From: Eshraghiella sp051880035
Lineage (GTDB): Bacteria > Bacillota > Clostridia > Lachnospirales > Lachnospiraceae
Length of the DNA: 64,000 nt
NCBI GenBank assembly: GCA_051880035.1
Contig: JBJENE010000022.1
Span: 1-64,000, forward strand
Reading direction: 5' to 3'
Made by a program: the position numbers and the translations under genes. The notes beneath the pieces are model-generated. The model was not told the origin of the DNA. It saw only the letters and a program-made list of their open reading frames with translations, and made no database searches. Every line of letters starts with the position of its first letter. Positions within the stretch are counted from its first letter, which is position 1. Shown one piece after another: positions 51,414 through 60,412 of the stretch.

Positions 51414-53186
51414 TTAGCTCTGCATTTGTGATGTATACAGGTTATAATACTCACCTTTTAGTGCCATTAACTGTTCATGGGTTCCCGATTCGGTAATTCT
51501 TCCGTCTCCGATTACCATGATTTTATCACAGTTACGGATAGTGGACAGCCTGTGGGCAATTATGAACGAAGTCCTTCCTTTCAAGAGCTCATTAAGGCCT
51601 TTCTGTAAATCCCTTTCGGTCTGAACATCAATACTTGATGTAGCTTCGTCAAGCACCAGTATCTTAGGTGATGAAATAAGCGTTCTGGCAAAAGAGATAA
51701 GCTGTCTCTGTCCTTGTGAAAGCGTACTTCCCCTTTCATTTACAGGAGTATCATACCCTTCATCCATATTGTTTATAAAACGGTCGGCACATACTGCAGA
51801 AGCTGCCTTTTTAACCTCCGCGTCAGTGGCATCAAGCCTTCCGTACCGGATATTGTCTCCAATGCTCCCTGTAAAAAGGAAGCTGTCCTGAAGCATAATT
51901 CCCATCTGGGATCTGAGTGAATTAAGTGTTACTTTGGAAATATCAACTCCGTCTATCAGTATTTCTCCGCTGTCAAGATTATAAAACCTTGACAAAAGAT
52001 TCACAATCGTCGACTTGCCCGCTCCTGTCTGTCCGACCAAAGCCACGCTTTCCCCTGCTTTAACCTCAAAGCTTACATTTTTAAGTACAGGCTTGCCCGG
52101 TTCATAAGAAAATGTCACATTATTAAAGGTTACATCTCCCTTAATTTCAGGCATAATACCTGCATCGGGTGCGTCATCCACATCTACAGGTTCATCCATT
52201 GTTTCAAAAATCCGCTCAAGATATGCAATATTATTTATAAAATCATTATACAGATTCGATAGGTTCATTATAGGCATCCAGAAGCGGAATGCGTATGTTG
52301 ACATGGAAAGTATCACACCCACAGGAACAGCCATAGGACCAAGTACCAGAAGTCCCACAAGATAAATTGCACCACGCACCCATACAGCTATGTTATCAAC
52401 CGCCGGCCATACCACATTGGAGATGCCCACAGCCTTCATCCAGCTCTTTCTGTGCTTATCGGAAAGTCTGTCAAAAATCTCCGCATTTTCTTTTTCCCTT
52501 GCAAAAATCTTAGTAACTTTTACGCCTGTAAGATTTTCCTGGAGATAAGCGTTAAGGTTGGAACTTTTGTTGGAAACATCCTGCCATGCTTTTCTCTGGT
52601 ATTTTTTAATAATAATCATTACAAGTGCAAATACAGGAAGTCCTGCAAGTATTACAAATGACAGTTTTACATTCATTGAAAACATAAAAAACAGAATGAA
52701 AACCATATTTATGACTTCCAGAATCACATTCAGAAGACCGTTTGAAAGCATATTTGAAACGGAATTCACATAGTTTACAACACGGATAAGTATTTTCCCC
52801 TGAGGTCTGTCGTCATAATATGAAAACGGCAGTTTCTGCAGATGGGCAAATAAATCCTTTCGTATATCATAGATTATTGACTGTCCCATATCGGTAATTA
52901 TCCGGGAACGGATTGTGGCAAACATTATACTGACCGCATAGCACAAAATAACTCCTGCCACCATAAATAAAAGTCCGCTTATATTTTTATCCGGTATGTA
53001 TACATCAAGAGCCTTTTCCGTCAGTATTGGAGTGAACAATTCCGCACCGGATGCAATTCCCGATAGCAAAAGGGCTGTAATCAGCTTTCCTTTATATTTT
53101 GCAACATATTTTCCTGCGCGCTTAAGATGCTTTATATTGAAAGGTGTTTCAAGACTTTCATCTACATCATATGTATTTCTTGCCAT
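51414..53186 (-). CDS. Multidrug ABC exporter half-transporter, catalytic-site subunit (pair 1)
   Basis: A 590-residue half-transporter. Membrane domain in residues about 30-320; ATPase with Walker A GQTGAGKST, deviant signature LSQGQRQ and Walker B LVLDEATSSID with the catalytic Glu. It pairs with the upstream gene, whose stop codon overlaps its ATG by one base. It lacks its own promoter. Similar in layout to pairs 2 and 3, so the three pairs are paralogues. Likely a drug or toxin exporter in the cytoplasmic membrane; substrate unknown. Confidence 0.93.
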   Translation of the reverse strand: MARNTYDVDESLETPFNIKHLKRAGKYVAKYKGKLITALLLSGIASGAELFTPILTEKALDVYIPDKNISGLLFMVAGVILCYAVSIMFATIRSRIITDMGQSIIYDIRKDLFAHLQKLPFSYYDDRPQGKILIRVVNYVNSVSNMLSNGLLNVILEVINMVFILFFMFSMNVKLSFVILAGLPVFALVMIIIKKYQRKAWQDVSNKSSNLNAYLQENLTGVKVTKIFAREKENAEIFDRLSDKHRKSWMKAVGISNVVWPAVDNIAVWVRGAIYLVGLLVLGPMAVPVGVILSMSTYAFRFWMPIMNLSNLYNDFINNIAYLERIFETMDEPVDVDDAPDAGIMPEIKGDVTFNNVTFSYEPGKPVLKNVSFEVKAGESVALVGQTGAGKSTIVNLLSRFYNLDSGEILIDGVDISKVTLNSLRSQMGIMLQDSFLFTGSIGDNIRYGRLDATDAEVKKAASAVCADRFINNMDEGYDTPVNERGSTLSQGQRQLISFARTLISSPKILVLDEATSSIDVQTERDLQKGLNELLKGRTSFIIAHRLSTIRNCDKIMVIGDGRITESGTHEQLMALKGEYYNLYTSQMQS

Positions 53187-54958
53187 TATGCACCCACCCC
53201 GCTTTCCGGTACATTGCCGTTTTGAAGTGCAAAAACATTGTAATAATATCCTCTGTTCTTCAATAACTCATCATGTGTTCCCATCTCGGTAATTTCACCA
53301 TGTTCAAGAATTATTATTTTATCCGCTTCCCTTGTTGAAGATATTCTCTGCGCAATAATAATCTTTGTACAAGGGAAATCCAGTTTTTTCAAATTATCCT
53401 GAATGTATTTTTCGGTCTCCATATCAACTGCGGATGTGGTATCATCTAAGATAAGTATAGACGGTTTTATGGCTAATGCCCTGGCAAGGGCAATCCTCTG
53501 CTTCTGTCCTCCGGAAAGCCCTACTCCTCTTTCACCTACCACAGTATCAAACTGATCCGGCATTCTTTTCACGAAATCGGTAACCGCCGCAACACCGGCA
53601 AATACATGTACCGTTTTCTCAGGCATCTTGGAATTGCCGTAAGCAATGTTACCGTCAATGGTATCCGAATACAGAAGTACATCCTGTGTTGCCATGCCGA
53701 TATTTTTTCTCAAGTCCTCAAAACGGTAGTTTTTCACATCCGTTCCGTCCACAAGTATCTGCCCCGATGACGGCTCATAAAAATGAGGAATCAGGTTAAT
53801 AAGGGAGGTTTTACCGCTTCCTGTTTCACCCATTATTGCTACGGTCTCTCCCGGTTTCACACAAAAGCTTATATCCTTAAGAACATCCTTGTTCTCATAT
53901 GCAAAACTTACATTTTTAAATTCTATTTCCCCTTTAAGTCTTCCGTTAACTTTAACCGGATTTTCACACTCCTTCATTGACGGCTCCGCATAATATATTT
54001 CCATTACCTTTTTGGAGGCTGAAACAAATCGCTGGAATTCATTTAAAACTGAACCCAGGTTGCGCATAGGACTTGAAATCGACCATACAAGCCCTGAAAA
54101 TGCCGCATATTCACCAAATGTAATTCTTCCGGATATTATAAACAATCCCCCCGCCAGAAGAAGAATCACATTAAGTCCGTTGGCACATCCCTCCACAAAA
54201 GGAAAATATTTAAGCCACATAAATGCTGTCTTTTTGTTGGTTTCCGAATAATCCCTGCTCTTTTTATCGAACTGCTCTTTCTCATATTCTTCCCTGGCAA
54301 AAGCTTTAACAACTTTATTGCCTGAAATGTTTTCCTGGGCGGCAGTGTTCATTTTGGACAGACTCTCTCTTAATTCTCCGTGAAGAGGCGCCACATTTTT
54401 GCGGAATAATGACATTATAAAGAAAATCACCGGGCACAAGATAATCATGCATACCGCCATCAGCGGGTCCAGATAGAAAAAGTATGCCGCCGTTGCCAGA
54501 AAAAGTACCAGACATTCAATTAACATTCTGATAACCCACGCCGCCATATGACGGATTGCATCCAGATCTCCCGTAAGTCTTGTCATCAAATCACCTGTAC
54601 GGTATCTGTCATAATACTCCATGCTCTGACTTTCCACATTACGGAAAAGATGGGTACGCATTTTATAAATCATGTGCTGGGAAGCCTTTTCATAAGACAT
54701 GTTTCCCACATATACAATGACGGTACGCACAAAAGTGCAGATAATCATTCCCACGACAAGCATAATAAGAAGATTTTTCTTAGTCAGAAGATTATGTACC
54801 GCATTCTCTCCCGTCAGAAATGTGTCTACAATATTCTGTGAAAAAACGGGTACAACAAGCTGCATGATATTTGCAATAACCGTACAGCTTATTGCAAATA
54901 TATAAAGCGCATGTTTTCCCCTCATATTGTACCAAAGCCATTCGAATTGTTTTTTCAT
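53186..54958 (-). CDS. Multidrug ABC exporter half-transporter, degenerate-site subunit (pair 1)
   Basis: A 590-residue half-transporter. I chose the ATG at 54958 (MKKQFEWLW), which has AAGGAGC upstream, over an upstream in-frame start. Six membrane helices precede an ATPase with Walker A GETGSGKTS, intact signature LSGGQKQR and Walker B LILDDTTSAVD, with Asp for the catalytic Glu. It is the non-catalytic half of a heterodimer with the next gene. It is transcribed divergently from an AraC-type regulator across a 110-nt spacer with a near-palindrome, so that regulator probably controls it. Confidence 0.93.
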   Translation of the reverse strand: MKKQFEWLWYNMRGKHALYIFAISCTVIANIMQLVVPVFSQNIVDTFLTGENAVHNLLTKKNLLIMLVVGMIICTFVRTVIVYVGNMSYEKASQHMIYKMRTHLFRNVESQSMEYYDRYRTGDLMTRLTGDLDAIRHMAAWVIRMLIECLVLFLATAAYFFYLDPLMAVCMIILCPVIFFIMSLFRKNVAPLHGELRESLSKMNTAAQENISGNKVVKAFAREEYEKEQFDKKSRDYSETNKKTAFMWLKYFPFVEGCANGLNVILLLAGGLFIISGRITFGEYAAFSGLVWSISSPMRNLGSVLNEFQRFVSASKKVMEIYYAEPSMKECENPVKVNGRLKGEIEFKNVSFAYENKDVLKDISFCVKPGETVAIMGETGSGKTSLINLIPHFYEPSSGQILVDGTDVKNYRFEDLRKNIGMATQDVLLYSDTIDGNIAYGNSKMPEKTVHVFAGVAAVTDFVKRMPDQFDTVVGERGVGLSGGQKQRIALARALAIKPSILILDDTTSAVDMETEKYIQDNLKKLDFPCTKIIIAQRISSTREADKIIILEHGEITEMGTHDELLKNRGYYYNVFALQNGNVPESGVGA

Positions 54959-54992
54959 TGTCCCGCTCCTTGTAATCAAGATTAACATATAT

Positions 54993-55007
54993 TATAATCT
55001 GATTATA
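54993..55007. promoter_or_regulatory. Dyad in the divergent ABC/AraC promoter region
   Basis: tataatctgattata is a 7-bp perfect inverted repeat around one central base. It contains a TATAAT usable as the -10 of the exporter pair on the minus strand. Its place in the spacer between a regulator and its probable target makes it a candidate operator, though it is AT rich and could arise by chance. Confidence 0.4.
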
Positions 55008-55068
55008 TATATTGAAAATGTGTTTTTTTCATTAAAACATGTAAAATATTCGGAATTGAGGTATTATT

Positions 55069-55941
55069 ATGGAACACTTGGTAAGATTCGATATTTCAAC
55101 CATGCCGACAACTCTTTACGCAGACTACGGAAGTTGCCGTAAACCCATTCTTCATGTGGACAGAACCGCCGATCACGATGTGCTTCTTTTAATACTCACC
55201 GGGTGCATGCCGGTAGTTGAAGACGGTACGGAATACTTTCTTAAAGCCGGTGATGTTTTCTTTCTGAAAAAAGGAATACACCACTGGGGGCGTACTCCTT
55301 TTGCCGAAAATACTTCCTGGTTTTTTATACATTTCAGACATGCCGAAGTAAGTGATGACCTTCCTGAAATATCTCCTGATTTTTACCACAAAAAAAGCGT
55401 ACACTGCACGGAAAACGACTACAAAAGGGCACTCACGCTTCCCAAGCATCTCCACAATATGCTAAACTCCGACCTTACGGATAAATTTAAAAAAATGGTG
55501 GAGCTTTTCAACTCCCAAAACCCATATCTTATTGCCTACCTGAACACATGCCTTCATGAACTTCTTGTGGATATATATATGACGTATCATACGACAACAG
55601 GTTCCGATACCGGTGCGGAGCGCACCCGGAAAATGTATCGTTTTCTTTCCATGCATGTCAATGAGCCTTTTTCCACTGAAGCAATTGAAAAACATATGGA
55701 ATTAAGCTACAAGCACCTGTGTGAAATATTCAAAAAAAATACCGGAACCACTCTGCATCAGTGCCATACAAATCTTAAAATGGAACGGGCAATCAGACTT
55801 TTATGTACCACGGAAATGAACATATCGGAAATAAGCGAATACCTTGGATATTCAGACCCGCTTTATTTCAGCAATGTTTTCAAAAAAAACACCGGTATGT
55901 CCCCAAGGGCATACCGGCAAAACTATTCTTCCGTATTGTAA
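55069..55941 (+). CDS. AraC-family transcriptional regulator
   Basis: A 290-residue regulator. Residues about 20-110 are a cupin-like sensor domain (VVEDGTEYFLKAGDVFFLKKGIHHWG, cited in parts: LKAGDVFFLKKG). The last 100 residues hold two helix-turn-helix units: IEKHMELSYKHLCEIFKK and ISEISEYLGYSDPLYFSNVFKK, ending TGMSPRAYRQ, the typical AraC signature. It is divergent from exporter pair 1 and likely its activator. Its last 19 nt overlap the end of the convergent transglutaminase gene. The inducer is unknown; a sugar-type or drug-type ligand is possible. Confidence 0.93.
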   Translation: MEHLVRFDISTMPTTLYADYGSCRKPILHVDRTADHDVLLLILTGCMPVVEDGTEYFLKAGDVFFLKKGIHHWGRTPFAENTSWFFIHFRHAEVSDDLPEISPDFYHKKSVHCTENDYKRALTLPKHLHNMLNSDLTDKFKKMVELFNSQNPYLIAYLNTCLHELLVDIYMTYHTTTGSDTGAERTRKMYRFLSMHVNEPFSTEAIEKHMELSYKHLCEIFKKNTGTTLHQCHTNLKMERAIRLLCTTEMNISEISEYLGYSDPLYFSNVFKKNTGMSPRAYRQNYSSVL

Positions 55942-57254
55942 TCCGCATATTCGATTTTTCTCATAAGAGATGTAGGCGCCAGCACCCTGGAATCGGTATT
56001 GCTGCCGTCAGAATAACCATAATAACTTATGCTGTCCGCCAAAAAGAAGTAAGAGTCTATATTCATGTCTACAGGATTCATAAGTACATCCCTGCCCAAC
56101 ATGAATAATGCGTGGAATCTGTTAGTATCATCATTGGTTACATCGACGAAATACCACAGACCTTCTATCTGTACCACATTCCAGGCATGTTCTGAATTGA
56201 TTACCACTTCGCACTCTATTCCCATGGCATTAAGAAGTTTCTTATATGCTTTGGCATATCCTTCGCAGACCGCACTCCTGTCAACAAGGGCACCGTATGC
56301 AGTATGTAAAATATGTGCATCTGTACCGGTTGCATATTCCGTACGCTCACATAAAAAATCGTGTGCTGCCAGTGCTTTCTCGTAATCGGTTCCCGTAAAG
56401 TTCTTCACTGCATCACTTATGATACCGTCAACCTGTTCTCTCTGCTGACCGTTTTCATATGAATAGTAATAAACCGCATATACCGAAAAATCATTGACTT
56501 CATTACATATATCCTGAATTTTGCGAATCATGAAGATTGCCATTCCGTCAGCATAATACTTCTGGTAGTCAAATCCCAGCTTCTGATACAGATAGGAATC
56601 CCTTGCCATTATATCCTTGGGATTATTGGTTGAGGATGCAAGTTTTCTTGCGGCATCCAGTCCTTCGACCAGTGCATTATATCTTCCGGGCTCAGTCATT
56701 ATATACAATACATTCTTCTTACCGTTCTTAAGGCTCAAAACCTCATCCGTACAGAACTTTTTAAGTTTATCATCAGAATCTATGTAAGTATATCCCTTAT
56801 TCTTAAGGTATGTAAAATAATCAAAACTGCTCTGTTCAACCTTTATGGTGGTAAATGAGAAATCAGTAGACTCCAAATCGTCCTTGGAAATTTCCGACTT
56901 AACTTCTCCCGTAGTAGTCTCCTCAACTGTCTGTTCTTCAGTATGGGAATGTTCAGCTCTTGTAGTCTCTGTGACAGTGGTTGTCGGTGTCTCCGTACGG
57001 CTCTCCGTACTTACAGCTTCCGCGCTGTCACTTTCCGTAACCGAGGTAATCGACTCCTGTGATTCTTCCTCACTCTGAGTCGCTGTGCTTGCGGGAACGG
57101 TTCTCGACTCAGTATCGTCAAGAGTCTGCATCACAGTGGCTACAGTAGGATCTGTCTCCTTTCCACCGTGATGGCTGGCACATGCCACGGTAAAAATCAA
57201 TCCTACCAGACCAACTGCTACTGCAGCGGTAATTATATATTTTTTATTTTTCAT
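55923..57254 (-). CDS. Lipoprotein with transglutaminase-like domain
   Basis: A 443-residue exported protein. A hydrophobic signal (YIITAAVAVGLVGLIFTVAC) ends at Cys25, a likely lipid anchor although the -3 residue is unusual. Residues about 30-125 are a Ser/Thr/Glu-rich linker. The C-terminal half is a transglutaminase-like fold: Cys in DRSAVCEGYAKAY, His in NSEHAWNVVQ and Asp in WYFVDVTNDD form the triad. Bacterial proteins of this type are mostly thought to be peptidases or to act on cell-wall or surface proteins; the substrate here is unknown. It converges with the AraC gene (19-nt overlap) and is divergent from the PHP gene. Confidence 0.88.
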   Translation of the reverse strand: MKNKKYIITAAVAVGLVGLIFTVACASHHGGKETDPTVATVMQTLDDTESRTVPASTATQSEEESQESITSVTESDSAEAVSTESRTETPTTTVTETTRAEHSHTEEQTVEETTTGEVKSEISKDDLESTDFSFTTIKVEQSSFDYFTYLKNKGYTYIDSDDKLKKFCTDEVLSLKNGKKNVLYIMTEPGRYNALVEGLDAARKLASSTNNPKDIMARDSYLYQKLGFDYQKYYADGMAIFMIRKIQDICNEVNDFSVYAVYYYSYENGQQREQVDGIISDAVKNFTGTDYEKALAAHDFLCERTEYATGTDAHILHTAYGALVDRSAVCEGYAKAYKKLLNAMGIECEVVINSEHAWNVVQIEGLWYFVDVTNDDTNRFHALFMLGRDVLMNPVDMNIDSYFFLADSISYYGYSDGSNTDSRVLAPTSLMRKIEYADYNTEE

Positions 57255-57340
57255 TTAAAATCCTCTATATATATCCGGTAAAACCGGGCGACAATAATCT
57301 ATAAGTTAAAAAGTAAAACTTGAAAAATCAGCATAATATT

Positions 57341-57361
57341 TTATACTTAATGTAAGTATAA
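57341..57361. promoter_or_regulatory. Inverted repeat between divergent genes
   Basis: ttatactta and taagtataa form a perfect 9-bp inverted repeat around ATG in the 179-nt spacer between the transglutaminase and PHP genes. It overlaps possible -10 elements on both strands, so it may be an operator. No regulator is adjacent to it. Confidence 0.4.
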
Positions 57362-57433
57362 CACTAAATATAATTACATTCCATAGCAAAATTTTACAAT
57401 TTTTTTAAAAATATATTAAATATAGAGGTAAAC

Positions 57434-58294
57434 ATGATGAGAACCGTTGATTTGCATGTACACTCAAATAAATCTGACGGAACCCTTTCTCCTACAGAAC
57501 TGGTCCGCCTTGCAGCTAAAATAAACCTGTCAGCTTTTGCCCTTACTGACCATGATACAACTGCCGGAATTAAAGAAGCAGTCGATGCCGGTAAAGAGTA
57601 CGGAGTAGAGGTTATTCCGGGAATAGAAATCAGTACATTTTACAAAGACAAAGAAATTCATATTGTGGGACTGTGCCTTGATTATACGAACCGGGATTTT
57701 TTAAAGGCAATCGGAGACGAAAAAGAGCGTCGTGACGAAAGAAATCTTTTGATGGCAGAGAAGTTTTGCGAGAACGGTTTTCCCGTTACCATGGATGAAA
57801 TGTATGAGATGTTTCCGGACAGCATAATTACAAGAGCGCATTTTGCCTCTTTTCTGACCAAAAAGGGATATGTTAAAGATAACAATGAAGCTTTTGACAA
57901 ATACCTTGGAGATGGGAAACCCTTATATGTTCCCAAAGACAAAAAAAGCCCTTCCCAGGCTATTGAAATAATTAAATCGGCAGGAGGCGCATCTATTCTT
58001 GCGCACCCTCTGTTATACCATCTTACAGGCGGTGAACTTAATAATCTGTGTAAGGAACTGGCACAGGCAGGCCTTGCCGGCATTGAATCCATGTATTCCA
58101 CATACAAAGGTTTTGATGAACTGACGGTAAGAAAGCTTGCAAGAGAATACGGACTTCTGGAGTCGGGCGGGTCTGATTTCCACGGCGCGCAAAAGCCCCA
58201 TATCCGCCTGGGAGACGGCATGGGAAACCTTATGATTTCCTATGACTATCTCCGGCAGATAAAGGAATATGTTAATTATTCTCCATTGGAATAA
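57434..58294 (+). CDS. PHP-domain phosphoesterase (RNase AM / YciV-like)
   Basis: A 286-residue metal-dependent phosphoesterase. PHP motifs: DLHVHSNKSDGT (I), LTDHDTT (II), EVIPGIEIST (III), ILAHPLLY and SGGSDFHG (IV). This matches the YciV/TrpH group, which hydrolyses 3',5'-nucleotide bisphosphates and trims the 5' ends of RNAs. The size is right. Preceded by AGAGGT. Its last 23 nt overlap the convergent polyphosphate kinase gene. An AMP-phosphatase-type role is also possible. Confidence 0.9.
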   Translation: MMRTVDLHVHSNKSDGTLSPTELVRLAAKINLSAFALTDHDTTAGIKEAVDAGKEYGVEVIPGIEISTFYKDKEIHIVGLCLDYTNRDFLKAIGDEKERRDERNLLMAEKFCENGFPVTMDEMYEMFPDSIITRAHFASFLTKKGYVKDNNEAFDKYLGDGKPLYVPKDKKSPSQAIEIIKSAGGASILAHPLLYHLTGGELNNLCKELAQAGLAGIESMYSTYKGFDELTVRKLAREYGLLESGGSDFHGAQKPHIRLGDGMGNLMISYDYLRQIKEYVNYSPLE

Positions 58295-60401
58295 ATACTC
58301 TTGCGTTATCCTGACTGACCCGGTCTTTTCTGGCAAGATTAATTGCTTCTTCACAAAATACTTTCTGCGAAATAATCTTTTCAGCTCCGGCACTGCGGGC
58401 ATGTTTTCCGTAAGTGCCGTCGTTTTTCAGGAACCGGCTCTTAATATTATCTGAAAGCTGCACATCAAGTACATGTCTTACCTGACTCTTTAATTCGCTG
58501 TCTTCAACAGGGAAAAGTATTTCCACACGCCTGTCAAGGTTTCTTGGCATCCAGTCACAGCTTCCCATATATATTTCTTCCTGTCCGTTATTTCCGAAAC
58601 AGAATATTCTGCTGTGCTCCAGAAATGTTCCTACAATGGAGCGGACTTCTATGTTATCACTTACTCCTTTTATACCCGGTACAAGGCAGCATATTCCTCT
58701 TACAATAAGCTGTATCTTAACGCCTGCTGCCGACGCATCATATAAAGCCTGAATAATCCCTTTGTCGCAGAGGGAATTCATCTTGGCAATAATATAGGCT
58801 TTCCTGCCCTCTGCAGCGTATTCCGTTTCGCGCTTAATAAGATACATAAACCTGTTACGAAGCCATATCGGTGCCAGAGATAATTTATTCCAGCCAAGAG
58901 GCTCGGAGTATCCTGAGAGCATGTTAAATACCGCAGTTGCATCCTCACCGATTGCCTGTCTGCATGTAAACATACCAAGGTCGGTATAAAGTTTGGCGGT
59001 TGAGTCATTGTAATTACCCGTTCCCAGATGAACATATCTTATGATTCCGTCGTCTTCCCTGCGGACAACAAGTGTGATTTTACAATGTGTTTTAAGGCCC
59101 ACAAGACCGTATATTACATGACATCCTGCCTGCTCAAGTTTTCTCGCCCAGATTATGTTATTTTCTTCGTCAAACCGGGCCTTTAACTCAACGAGAACCG
59201 AAACCTGTTTACCGTTTTCCGCAGCCTCTGCAAGTGCGGCAATAATCGGAGAATTTCCGCTGACACGATATAGTGTCTGCTTGATTGCCAGAACCTTAGG
59301 GTCTTTGGAAGCCTGGCGGACAAAATCCACTACAGGATCAAATGTCTGGTACGGATGATGCATGAGAATATCGCCCTGTTTTATTTCCTCGAATATGTTC
59401 TCTCCCGGTTTCACAGCCGGAACAGGCTGAGGTGTGTACGGCTTTTCCTTAAGCTGTTCAAACCCTTTAAGCCCGTACAGTTTCATGAGGAATGTAAGGT
59501 CAAGAGGACCGTTTATTTCGTATACAGCCTCATCCTGGACTTTCAGTTCCTTCTTAAGAATCTTGAGAAGTCTTCTGTCCATTTTGTCGGCAGTTTCAAG
59601 ACGGATAACTTCACCCCACTGTCTCTTCTTAATCTGCTTCTCGATTTCACTTAAAAGATCGGAAGCCTCATCCTCTTCTATATCCAGATCCGCATTACGC
59701 ATAACACGGTACGGTGCATATGTTACTATGTCATAATTAAGAAAAAGTCTGTCAAGATAATGCTCAATAATTCCTTCAAGAAGAATTACAAATCTCATTT
59801 CGCCTTCCTTCGGAATCTCCACAAATCTCGGGAGTCCCTGAGGAACCTGAACCGTGGCGAACTCAAGCTCTGAGTCCTTATTCTTTTTCTTAAGAAGTGC
59901 CGCAATATTAAGAGACTTGTTCCTGATTAACGGGAACGGTCTGGATGAATCCACAGCCATAGGTGTAAGTACCGGATACACATCATCCATAAAATATCTG
60001 TCACAAAAATCTTTCTGCTCTTTATTCAGACTCTCAAAATCACTTATTACCGTAAGTCCGTTATTCTTTAAGAGAGGAAGAAGCGATCTGTTATATGTGG
60101 AATACTGCATATTCACAAACTCATGAGTCCTATTTGAAATCTCTTCAAGCTGTTTTTCAGGTTTCATTCCGGCTATGTCTTTTTTCTCATATCCGGCATG
60201 CACCATGTCTTTAAGCGATGCAACCCTAATCATAAAAAACTCATCATAGTTTGAGGAGGTGATACTTAAAAATTTAAGTCTTTCAAACAGCGGATTGGAT
60301 TTATCCCTGGCTTCATCAAGAATTCTTCTGTTAAATTCAATCCATGATAGTTCCCTGTTAAAAAAATATTCATATCCGTATTCTTTAATTTCTTCTGACA
60401 T
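58272..60401 (-). CDS. ppk: Polyphosphate kinase 1
   Basis: A 709-residue enzyme that reversibly makes polyphosphate from ATP. In order: N-terminal domain (YFNRELSWIEFNRRIL), a head domain, and two phospholipase D-like catalytic domains containing IKQTLYRVSGNSPII and the active-site His in VGLKTHCKITLV, plus RYVHLGTGNYN. Full family length. It is 11 nt downstream of the exopolyphosphatase gene, so both directions of polyphosphate metabolism are in one operon. The tail converges with the PHP gene. Confidence 0.97.
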   Translation of the reverse strand: MSEEIKEYGYEYFFNRELSWIEFNRRILDEARDKSNPLFERLKFLSITSSNYDEFFMIRVASLKDMVHAGYEKKDIAGMKPEKQLEEISNRTHEFVNMQYSTYNRSLLPLLKNNGLTVISDFESLNKEQKDFCDRYFMDDVYPVLTPMAVDSSRPFPLIRNKSLNIAALLKKKNKDSELEFATVQVPQGLPRFVEIPKEGEMRFVILLEGIIEHYLDRLFLNYDIVTYAPYRVMRNADLDIEEDEASDLLSEIEKQIKKRQWGEVIRLETADKMDRRLLKILKKELKVQDEAVYEINGPLDLTFLMKLYGLKGFEQLKEKPYTPQPVPAVKPGENIFEEIKQGDILMHHPYQTFDPVVDFVRQASKDPKVLAIKQTLYRVSGNSPIIAALAEAAENGKQVSVLVELKARFDEENNIIWARKLEQAGCHVIYGLVGLKTHCKITLVVRREDDGIIRYVHLGTGNYNDSTAKLYTDLGMFTCRQAIGEDATAVFNMLSGYSEPLGWNKLSLAPIWLRNRFMYLIKRETEYAAEGRKAYIIAKMNSLCDKGIIQALYDASAAGVKIQLIVRGICCLVPGIKGVSDNIEVRSIVGTFLEHSRIFCFGNNGQEEIYMGSCDWMPRNLDRRVEILFPVEDSELKSQVRHVLDVQLSDNIKSRFLKNDGTYGKHARSAGAEKIISQKVFCEEAINLARKDRVSQDNARVFIPMENN

Positions 60402-60412
60402 CCTAAACCTCC

